Assembly: GCA_039545355.1 (NCBI GenBank)
Contig: BCJJ01000017.1
Location: 620,001 to 684,000, forward strand
Direction: 5' to 3'
Length of the DNA stretch: 64,000 nucleotides
Origin: Trichosporon coremiiforme
Taxonomy: Eukaryota > Basidiomycota > Tremellomycetes > Trichosporonales > Trichosporonaceae
Part shown: in pieces, positions 55,984 through 64,000 of the stretch
Layout of the letters: each line of letters opens with the position of its first letter
How positions within the stretch are numbered: position 1 is the first letter of the stretch
The notes under the pieces: model-generated
What the model saw: the letters and a program-made list of their open reading frames with translations, nothing else
The model's database searches: none
Told to the model about the DNA's origin: nothing
Translations under genes and position numbers: made by a program

Positions 55984-57008
55984 GATCAGTCGTGCTCGTG
56001 CGAGTCGGGGTACCGAGGTCGGTCTTGTGACCACGCAGGTCGCACTAGGTGCTAGCGATGGCGACGATGGAGAGACGAGCTATTTGAGTGTCTGATAAGA
56101 GCGACGAAGGTACACACGTGCGTGAGAACATCTGCGGGAGGAGATCTCGACCCCGGCCCTACTTATGCGTCGCGATCTGCTCAAAGCCCGGATGCCAAGA
56201 CATTGCCAGCCGCGTCGTGTCGCGTCGTGCCTTGTCACAAGACTGGAGTGTACCCGTTAGTCGCGAACGTTTCACCATATGGCGTGCTTCCATTCGCTCA
56301 CACGGAGCACTCCCGCTCCTCCGCGGCATTTTACATCGGTGAATTTCACCCTCTCCACCACTGCCAGCCGCTTATCTCGCGAACTCGGCGCCCGCTGCGG
56401 CAGCTGCATGAACCAGCCCGACCTCCGTCGCCGCAACACCTGCCCATGTGCTTGGCAGCATGCATACCCTACTCGGTACTCGACTCAAGCTCGGATCCGG
56501 GCTGGACTTGAGTGTCTCATCGGCGCTGCAACTAATGCGACATGTTGAGCCAGAGTGAAGGGTAGGGCTATGCAGCGTTGACGTTATGGGACTGACGACT
56601 GGGCATTGAATGCAGGAGAAGCCGATTCGCTGGTGTGCGCAACTATGCTCGTTCACTCCCTGATTAGTGCACTCGTCTCTGCTGCTGAGTACGGATAGTC
56701 CACCAGAGCCTGATGGCGAGGCTGACTGGTAGCCGTCCAGTGACGCACGATGCTTAAATGCGGGGCACCTGCAAATACTGGATTTAAACGTACGCAGGGA
56801 CTCGACCCTGAGCATAGTCACTATAGTTCCGTGAGAGTCGGCGTTAACGTTTGCGTTGAAGTGCCACATGAATGGATTTCGGAGGTATAGATTTCGGTGG
56901 CCACCACGTGGGGACCCTGGGCTGCAGATGGGTGCTGGGCAGGCAGCTGCTGCAGGTGAATCTTGACTTGGCTGTCGAAGTCGTCTTCCCATCCATCAAC
57001 TACCAAAA
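55984..57008. promoter_or_regulatory. Divergent promoter region between the chromate transporter and eS19
   Basis: About 1 kb without a supported gene. A CACGTG hexamer lies at 56905-56910, about 100 bp upstream of the first base of the eS19 start codon. The short ORFs lack coding-like composition. Confidence 0.45.
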
Positions 57009-57998
57009 AGTGAGCTCGAGCGCCGGCTACGACGACGCCACGACGACCGACGAGGACGACATGAAGCTGACCTAGCAGTGCCCGGTGTTCGCGACGTCAG
57101 CGCGGAGGACTTCATCACGGCCTACTCCAGCCACCTTAAGCGTTCGGGCAAGCTCGACATCCCCACCTGGGTTGACGTCGTCAAGACCGGCCCCCAGAAG
57201 GAGCTCGCCCCCTACGACCCCGACTGGTTCTACGTCCGTGCCGGTGAGTACGACGGAAAACAGCAGCAGGAAAGGCAGGAAATCAGATTGGAAGGGCAGG
57301 AACTGGGACCGGCAGAACACGAACGGGCGAACGACCAAAACTTTTCAGCAACTCGACAGGTTCGACAAGCGCGACGACTGGAAAGCGCAAGTTGCGAAGA
57401 ATGATGAGACGGGAGTGCGAGGAGTGTCGACGAAGGTGCAGAGCGCGCCGGACAGATTGCTGGGCCAGGAGGGAGACGAAAGTTGTCAAGCTGGGACAGA
57501 TGCTAAATGGCGGACGAATTTTGTTCACGCGCTGTCGACACGACCTACCAACCAAACCCAACGAACGAACCCGCTTTTCGTCAACGAGATCGACTTTCAT
57601 CGCCTTGTTCCTGCCACCGCCCCCGAGAAGATTGCTCTCCTGCTGCCCATGGCTTTCTGTGTACATAAGCTAACCCTCCAGCGGCCGTTGCCCGTCACAT
57701 CTACCTTCGCAAGCACGTCGGTGTCGGTGCCCTCGCCAAGCTCCACGGCACCAAGCACCGCCGTGGTGTCAAGCCCGGCCACCACCGCGACTCGGCCACC
57801 GGTGTCGAGCGCAACGTCGTCCAGGCCCTCGAGAAGATCGGTGTCCTCGAGGCCCACCCCGACGGTGGACGCAAGATCTCGCAGGACGGTATGCGTGACC
57901 TTGACCGTATCGCCACCGCCGTCCTCGAGGCCCAGCGCGAGGAGGAGGAGGAGGAGTCCGAGGAGGAGTCTGAGGAGGAGGCCGAGGACGACGAGTAG
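57009..57998 (+). CDS. RPS19: 40S ribosomal protein eS19
   Basis: Three exons: 57009 (the single base A of the start codon), 57079-57243 and 57682-57998; 160 aa. Joining A to TG after the first intron gives [16 protein letters not shown], the expected start. The sequence continues [72 protein letters not shown] and [16 protein letters not shown] Glu-rich acidic tail ([14 protein letters not shown]) closes the protein and is longer than in many species. eS19 is on the head of the 40S subunit and is needed for 18S rRNA 3' maturation. The second intron is 438 nt, about ten times the local norm. No in-frame ATG exists at the start of exon 2, so the split codon is required. Confidence 0.93.
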
Positions 57999-58535
57999 AC
58001 GCCTGTCTAAGTCATAGCGGGTACTTGGTCATGGATTCACTACATACACTGTCATTTGGGAGGCATCTTCGGACTAACGAGAGCTACTGCGGAGAGATTT
58101 TTGGTTGAGATAGGAGCAGAGGTCGGGAGAGAGTTCTGCACGTCGCATTGCGTATCGTTATAAGTCCCAGGCGCGTTATCTCGAGCGCAAGTCAGTCGTG
58201 ACGGGCGCGTAGTGCGCGTCATTCACCTCGTCAGTGTCAGTGCGCACGAGCGTCAAGCGTCGTCGCAGAAGCGGAGCATGATCGGTTAGCCGCGCGTGTC
58301 GATCGGCACATCCCGCATCTGGTTCGGCTTGTTGACACCGCATGTGCCGCACTATCCTACGCGCTTCTTCGCTGTCTGCATTGCCTCGTACCTCACACAC
58401 GTTCCTTCCGGAACCCAGACCGGGTTCAGCTGACTACACACTAACACACCACACACTCCTTTGACACAAACGCGACGTGCCTGCGTGCACCAAACGAAAC
58501 GAGAGACAGAGAGGAGATAAGGAGAATACGGAGAG
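57999..58535. other. Intergenic region between eS19 and the HIT protein gene
   Basis: About 540 bp; contains the eS19 3' end and the next promoter. No gene was seen. The stretch 58430-58500 is rich in ACACAC-type sequence. Confidence 0.4.
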
Positions 58536-59190
58536 ATGAAGTTCCTGTCCTGCTTTGGCGAGAGGCAGAAGACTGCTCTTGACGAGGACACACTCATCGA
58601 GGGCCAGAAGCCAGGATGCGTGTTCTGCGGTGTGACTAGGGAGAAGGGGTTCGATATCATCGAGGAGGTACGTGTGGTACTGGGATAGGTCTTGATCCGC
58701 AGACCTGGGATCTAGCTGTGCTGGTATTAAAACAGAGCAGCTAACGACAGGACGACGAGCTCATCGTATTCCGGGACCGCTGGCCACGAGCCGCTGAGCA
58801 TCTCCTAATCATCCCCCGGAAACACGTCATCAGCGTCGTACCGGAGCTCACAGCAAGGGACATTCCTATGAGTGAGTCCTCCTTACACCTTCGGCACTCG
58901 GCTTAAGCTCACCATCAGTCGAGAGGATGGAAGCGCGCGGCCGTGCCCTCCGTTCACAGCCGGGTGTCAAGACCGGCTTCCACATCCCGCCTTTCTCGAG
59001 TATTCACCATTTGCACATGCACGTGCTTGTGCCGCCGTGGCGACCGTTGGGCAAGGTGCAGTATCCTGTCCGCGAGGGTGAGAATGGCGGCAAGAAGTGG
59101 ACTTGGTTCGTCACGCCGCAGCAGGTCGTAAGCATCCTTGAGAACGGGGGAAGGGTCGGACTTGGCGCGCAGGCGGGGAAGAAGCCGTAG
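58536..59190 (+). CDS. HIT-domain nucleotide hydrolase, HINT3-like
   Basis: Three exons: 58536-58667, 58751-58871 and 58919-59190; 174 aa. The HIT domain is complete: GCVFCGVTREKGFDIIEE, then VFRDRWPRAAEHLLIIPRKHV, then the catalytic histidine triad in SSIHHLHMHVLVPP (His-x-His-x-His). The Cys-x2-Cys at the start and overall size resemble HINT3 and fungal Hnt-type proteins, which cleave nucleoside phosphoramidates such as AMP-lysine. The C-terminal part (WTWFVTPQQVVSILENGG) is as in HINT3 relatives. Substrate is inferred from the family only. Confidence 0.88.
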
Positions 59191-59506
59191 TCGGCCTTCT
59201 CTCGCACTCAAAGCGCCGTTCGAAGGTGTCGTAGAGCAAGATGATCACACTGCTTACACTCGCCTCTACAACATCCTCTGTTTCGCACCCCTGTCCCCCC
59301 CTCATTAGTACTGCTCCTTTCACTGTCTAGACACACATATCGGTCACAATGCAACAGTAATTTACACGTAGTGGTACATCTCGGGACGTGGTGTATGATG
59401 AAGTACGGAAACGGAAGCTGTGGCTGAGCTGCTGGTCTAATGGAAGAGAGAGAAGGGTCAATACACGGGTGAGGGTCACTTGCCGGCTGTGCTAGCGTTG
59501 CGAGCG
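59191..59506. other. Convergent 3' region between the HIT and J-protein genes
   Basis: About 315 bp between convergent genes; no coding or repeat structure apparent. Confidence 0.45.
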
Positions 59507-60644
59507 CTATCCCAGAACGTGCAGGTTCTTCTTGGCCTTCTTGGCCTTGCGCGCCGTGGTCTGCTTGTTGAAATCGCGCCAGCCGTCGACACGCGCCTCG
59601 CGGTTCTCTGTGGGGTTGAAGCAAGGTCAAGGATAGAGTCAGAAGTGATAAGATCAGAAGGTTGTCAAGGCCACAGGGGGGAACATGTGTGTCAGCATCG
59701 GTTCTCTCACAGAAACAAAGAATAGACAGTGCCGGCGAAGACGCAGAGGCACCCGGGGCAGTCACGTCGGGCGCTACGACATCTGCGCGTTGGCTCTGGA
59801 CACCTTGCGCTCCGGGTGGGCTGGTTCCTGTTGTAGCTGGTCAGGGTACGCCCCATGGGTGGCCTGCAGGCCGGCCAGCGCAGGCTGGGTGGAGAAACTC
59901 ACCTTCCCACTTCTTTGCGTCCTCCTGTTTCCGCTTGCGCTTCGCAATCTCGGCGTCCTTGCGCGCCTGCTCCTCGCGCTCATTCACGTTGACAAGGTTT
60001 TGGCGTCTGGCTGTCAGCTGGTGTTGCAGGAATTCGAAGCTTACTGTCGCTTGTCCATCGCATCTTCGATAAGGATCTCCTTCGCCTTTGCGCGCAGCCG
60101 CACCTGGTAGGGCGGGGACAGGTTTGCGAGCCTCGGGTCGCTGTCCTCAATACTCGGCGTGTAGCCCGCGCCGACGATCCTGACGTCAGCTCTGCCTACC
60201 CAGCCAGTACGCACGACTTGACCACTTGCGACCGCGCAAGTTTCATGATGGAGTTAATCTTAGAGCTCTGCGCCTCATCCGACAATTGACTCTCAGCTTT
60301 TTTAAGAAGATCGAACGCCTGTTATGTCAGCTCACGGGTGGTCCACGGTAGCCAAGCCTTACCTCTGGTCCCTGCTCATGCTTGAACTTGTCGGGATGAA
60401 TCATCAGCGATTTCTTACGATACTGCTTCTTCACTTCTGACTCTGTAGCAAAGGCAGGCAGGTCGAGGACGTCATAGGGACTGTTTGGTCAGCACGCAAC
60501 GAGTCGTGGATGCCTACTTGAGCTTGAACGCCTTGAGGATGCGCTCCACCTGCAGATGTCAGCTCGTTCGCAGAATAACCTTAAATTGAAGACGTGAAAA
60601 CTAACCTCCGCTCTCCTGGGAGCATCGCGATCGGTGGTCGACAT
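59507..60644 (-). CDS. J-domain splicing-associated protein, Spf31/DNAJC8-like
   Basis: Seven exons: 60644-60606, 60549-60518, 60480-60363, 60318-60215, 60179-60045, 60006-59903 and 59607-59507; 210 aa with all phases agreeing. The J-domain is at about residues 22-75: NPYDVLDLPAFATESEVKKQYRKK, then MIHPDKFKHEQGPEAF with the invariant HPD. After a helical part (SSKINSIMKLARSQ) the C-terminus is highly charged (EEQARKDAEIAKRKRKQ) and ends NREARVDGWRDFNKQ plus a basic tail, which matches DNAJC8 and S. pombe Spf31. These proteins associate with spliceosomal complexes, probably recruiting Hsp70. The sixth intron is 295 nt. It shares a 236-bp divergent promoter with the TFIIF alpha gene. Confidence 0.87.
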
Positions 60645-60880
60645 GGTGATCTGCTGGATGAGATGTCGGTGGTGACCTCGAGATGAAGTGAGCGCGCGAT
60701 CAACATTCGGCGGCTCAGTGGCAAAGGCGCAGTGGTGCGGAAGCAAAACCACGCGAGGTGACTGGTCTGCAGTCCCGCCCGCTCGCTCGCCACCCAACGG
60801 CAGAGCCTTCACTCGTCTAGGTCAGGTCGGCCATCATTGTTCATGTGCGCGCTGTGACCTGTACTCTTCTCCAACTCACA

Positions 60881-63030
60881 ATGGCCGGCGATGCGTTCTT
60901 CCTCAAGAAGAAATCTCGCCCACGCCAACTCGGCGCCGCTAAGCCCGGTGCTGGCGCCGGTCCTTCGCGCCCCGTTCGCCCTCGACCCGCGACGCGCCCG
61001 CCCGCGAAGCTAGTTGGTCTCGCGGCCGCCAAGGCCAAACAAGAGGAAGAGGCCAAGGCCGTTAAGGCCGAGAACATCGTCGAGATTCAGATCGTGTCCG
61101 CCGAGCCGGGATCGGGGCTGCGCTACAACCTGATGAAGATGAACATGCTCCGAGATGTTGACCCGTCCCAGATTGCGTCACCGATGTTGCTCAACCGCAA
61201 ACAGCCAGGACCGAAGGCACCTCCGCAGTTTGCGCACGACGCTGAGGGCAAGATCATCGGTCGTTACGTTTACGATGAGAACGGAAAGCCAGTTCTCGAC
61301 GACGAGGGCAAGCCGAAGATCGAGATCAAGCAGGAGATGGACATGTCGCTTGTCGGTACCGCGCCCGGCCAGACCAACAAGCGTCGCGGAAAGCGTAACA
61401 CGAAAGAGGTTTTCCATCAAGACCTCGAAGTCATCAAGCTTCGACGAGAGGAGGCGAACCCGTGGGTTTTAGAGGCGAAGAACCCCAATGAGGGGTCAGA
61501 GCTGCCAGAGTTCTGGGTGGGACGGATGCAGGAGCCGTCCACGCTGCCGACAGTCTTGCTCGTCAACGAGGGTGAGGGTGCGACCTTCACGATGGTGCCT
61601 ATGGGGCGAACGTACCGATTTGACCCGCAGCGGCGGTTCAAGATGCTTGACCCGGATCAAGCAAACCGATACGTTCGTTGTTGCTCCACCGCTGATATGC
61701 TGACCCCTTCCAGTTCGAGCTTCAGGACAAGCACCATGTTCACGATCGTTGGGGACTGCGCACCGATGACACTGGCAACCTGAAGGTGGACGAGCAAAAT
61801 TTCATCAAGAACAGTAACCGTGTCAAGCGCTTCGAGGCCAAGGTTGAGGAGGGCCTCAGCCTGCCAGGAGAGGATGTGAAGCCATCCCTTCGGGCAAGGA
61901 GCCAACCGAAGGCGGCCAAGGGCTACTACGACTCCTCCTATTTCGATGACTACAAGGCTGAGAATCGCCAGATGGGTCGTGCGTTGGAAGGCGGTTTCGA
62001 CGAGGAACTCGACTACGACATGAACGAAGACTTCCAGGACGACGAAGACTCGAACACGTTTTACGTCAACCGCGAGGAAGAGGAGGAGAAGAAACTCCAA
62101 GAGGAGCGTCAGAAGGAGGAGTACAAGCTCGCGAACCGCAACGTCGGGGACCGCCCACAGCTGGAGGAGAACTCTGAAGATGACGACGAGGAAGATCCGT
62201 TCGCGCTCACGAGCGAGGGTCGCCGCCTGCGCCGCATGATGCGAAAGCGCGGAGATGAGGAGCGGGACCTCTACGGATCCGACTCGGACGACGACTCGGA
62301 CAGCGAGCTGGAGGAGCTGGAGCGCGAGAAGGAGCGGGAGAAGGAGAAGGAGAAAGAGAAGGAGAAGGAAGAGCGCAATGGCTCCCGCGCCGGCTCTGCC
62401 CAGCCAGGCGAGCGCTCCAGCAACTCCCCGAATAAGAAGGCGTTGCCCAAGGCTGGAGCTGGTGCTGCTTTATTAGCGAAGCGTGCGGCTTCGCGTGGCG
62501 CATCGCCGGCTGTGCGTTCGCGCGCCGGCTCGCCCTTGGCCCGCGGCTCCTCTCCAGACGGCCGCGCGAGCTCCCCCGTCGGACGCGCTGGCTCTCCCGC
62601 CGCTCGTGCCGGATCCCCCGCTGCTCGCGCTGGTTCTCCTGCAGCTCGTTCTGGCTCCCCCGCAGTACACGGCAAGCGCAAGGCGACAGAGTCACCTATG
62701 CGCGACACCCCGCCATCCGCCGGTGAGGACGGGCAACAGAAGAAGAAGAAGAAGTCTAACCGCGGCTCCGCGACTCCAGTGCCAGAGTACGAGCCGTTCC
62801 CGGACATGCTTACGCGCGAGGAGGTGATTCAGTGGTTTAAGGCTCGCGGTGCTGTCGCAATGAAGGACGCTGTTAACGCGTTCATTCCACGCATCAAGCG
62901 GGGCACGCCGGACGCTCAGACGAAGAACCAGAGTCTTGTTCTCGCGTACATCAGGCAGATGACGATGGCCACGGAGGCTGGCCAGGGAAAGAACAAGAAG
63001 CTCCAGCTTCGGCCAGAGTACGACGTGTAG
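60881..63030 (+). CDS. TFG1: Transcription initiation factor IIF, alpha subunit (RAP74/Tfg1)
   Basis: Two exons, 60881-61672 and 61714-63030, with a 41-nt intron (donor GTTCGT is weak, branch GCTGACC is good); 702 aa. The N-terminal dimerisation region includes LRYNLMKMNMLRDVD, NPWVLEAKNPNEG and VNEGEGATFTMVPMGRTYRFDP, matching the triple-barrel of RAP74. A highly charged middle follows (Asp/Glu and Lys/Glu runs), then a Ser-Pro repeat block (RAGSPAA-type, about residues 530-600) with a basic patch. The last 65 residues (LTREEVIQWFKARGAVAMKD, SLVLAYIRQMTM) are the RAP74 winged helix that binds the RNA polymerase II CTD phosphatase Fcp1. TFIIF stabilises RNA polymerase II in the preinitiation complex. 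Confidence 0.88.
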
Positions 63031-63414
63031 AACAATGTAGTAGATTTGACCAGATGTCATCCAATTACCTGTAAAGTGCTTGCTCGGTCGTTGGGTTGCT
63101 CCTACTCTGTACTGTTGACATTCTCTGCGTTCCGTCTTTCGTCACGGAAGCTCATTGCCTCCTGGCGGCCAGGGGTGAATCAGAAGTGAAACTCTGCAAG
63201 GAGCTCAAACAAACAAGACATCATCCCATAGGGCGAAACAATGCTTCTGAAGCTATCGCAGGAAGAAGCAATACCAGGTTGGCTGAAACCAGCATATCTC
63301 TCGACCTCCACATTGCCGCTCACGTGCCATCATCAGGAGGATCCTTTGCCGCAGCGTCATTTCGCAGCTGACTTTGTCAACAACCTCATTCCCATTCCTC
63401 GCACATTCAACGAC
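63031..63414. promoter_or_regulatory. Intergenic region upstream of the last gene
   Basis: About 385 bp; A/T content is higher than in neighbouring coding DNA. The reading frame of the next gene stays open upstream to an ATG at 63241, so part of this stretch could be coding. Confidence 0.35.
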
Positions 63415-64000
63415 ATGGCGGTGTTAGAAGAAGTGCCGGACGCCGAGCTGGCTGAGATCCGGCGGCGAGTCAAGATCCCCCGCGCGCCGAAGAACAAGAA
63501 GATCCCACTCGCAAAGCCCTCAGCCTCTTCGTCGGGCCAGAAGCCGCTCGTCGACCTGTCGCTGGACGACCTGAAGGCTGCCGGCGTGCAATTCACGGCG
63601 CTGCCTGACGGCGAGCAGTTTGTGGAGGAGGACTCAGCCGACGAGGCCGACGACGAGGACGACCCCAAGACGGACGAGGAGCGCGCCCTCGAGGCGTGGT
63701 GGGATGAGTTCTTCGACTCCATGGTCTACACCGTGCCCTTCTCCTTCCTCTTCCTCATGCTTGACATGTGAGCTGGCTGTCCCGGAAGTTAAGCTGACAG
63801 ACAGTCTCACGAACCTCAGCTACGACAACCACCCAGACAAGAAGCACTATGCGCAGAACTACTTTGTCGCTCTCATAAGTGAGTTCGCCAACCCTCGGCT
63901 GAACTGACCATCTCAGCTATCGGCATGATCGTCTTTTACAGTGAGTCTGGCAAGCTGTAGGTCCTGACCAGAAGCTAATGACAGCATTACGGCACGCCTC
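63415..64000 (+). CDS. Small multi-pass membrane protein, DUF7719-like (3' end outside the window)
   Basis: Exons 63415-63767, 63805-63878, 63917-63940 and 63985 onward; truncated by the window end. The N-terminal 90 residues are polar with basic (RRRVKIPRAPKNKK) and acidic (DEADDEDDPKTDEE) stretches. A membrane region starts at WWDEFFDSMVYTVPFSFLFLMLDIL, continues YAQNYFVALITIGMIVFY and appears to go on past the end. The W-x2-FF-x8-PF-x-FL arrangement resembles a fungal family of small membrane proteins annotated as DUF7719; this match is from memory of the pattern and is tentative. The start at 63415 is preferred because the preceding in-frame residues look like leader. Confidence 0.6.

Noticed and set aside
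57401..57407. ATGATGA resembling a snoRNA C box in the long eS19 intron
   Set aside because: No CTGA D box at a suitable distance and no terminal stem were seen, so no snoRNA is called.

Overview
The window is nuclear DNA of a GC-rich basidiomycete yeast. The intron style (mostly 35-60 nt, GTRAGT donors, a GCTRAC-type branch site only a few bases before the acceptor AG), the strong preference for C or G at third codon positions and the gene repertoire point to Tremellomycetes, most likely the order Trichosporonales. The lineage call is inference from these traits; no database was consulted.

Layout. 0.1-1 kb: a Bax-inhibitor/Lifeguard (TMBIM) membrane protein. 1.2-6.7 kb: two tandem minus-strand genes sharing a divergent BRCT-like domain, one of which also carries a degenerate Ulp1-like region. 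7-9.6 kb: convergent ribosomal protein genes eL37 and uL18 (RPL5). 9.6-12.2 kb: promoter sequence plus a frame-broken gene remnant. 12.3-17.5 kb: a small secreted protein and a many-exon MADF plus Myb/SANT-like protein. 18-28 kb: MRD1 (rRNA processing), a ZIP/KE4 zinc transporter, and a very long disordered protein with an N-terminal glycogen-binding (CBM48/AMPK-beta) domain. 28-33 kb: a gene-poor stretch. 33-40.5 kb: an OPT oligopeptide transporter with an unusual repeated N-terminal tail, a Pro/Ala-rich protein and a Zn2Cys6 transcription factor. 41-50 kb: a housekeeping block of peroxisomal enoyl-CoA isomerase, ERG28, NCS2/CTU2, alpha-actinin and cofilin. 50.3-54 kb: accessory DNA with an alternating-orientation heptamer array, an intact Tc1/mariner-type transposase, a foldback structure and a gene fragment. 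54.3-64 kb: a ChrA-type chromate transporter, eS19, a HIT-domain protein, an Spf31/DNAJC8-like J-protein, the TFIIF alpha subunit, and the first part of a small multi-pass membrane protein cut by the window end.

Genes here are independent units, not operons. Several housekeeping pairs are divergent with promoters of only about 235 bp (ERG28/NCS2 and the J-protein/TFIIF alpha). Introns at or inside the start codon recur (eL37, cofilin, MRD1, eS19). The most unusual signal is the array at 50366-51330: heptamers of consensus GTSAGCT occur in alternating orientation roughly every 25 bp over almost 1 kb, about 600 bp upstream of the transposase gene.
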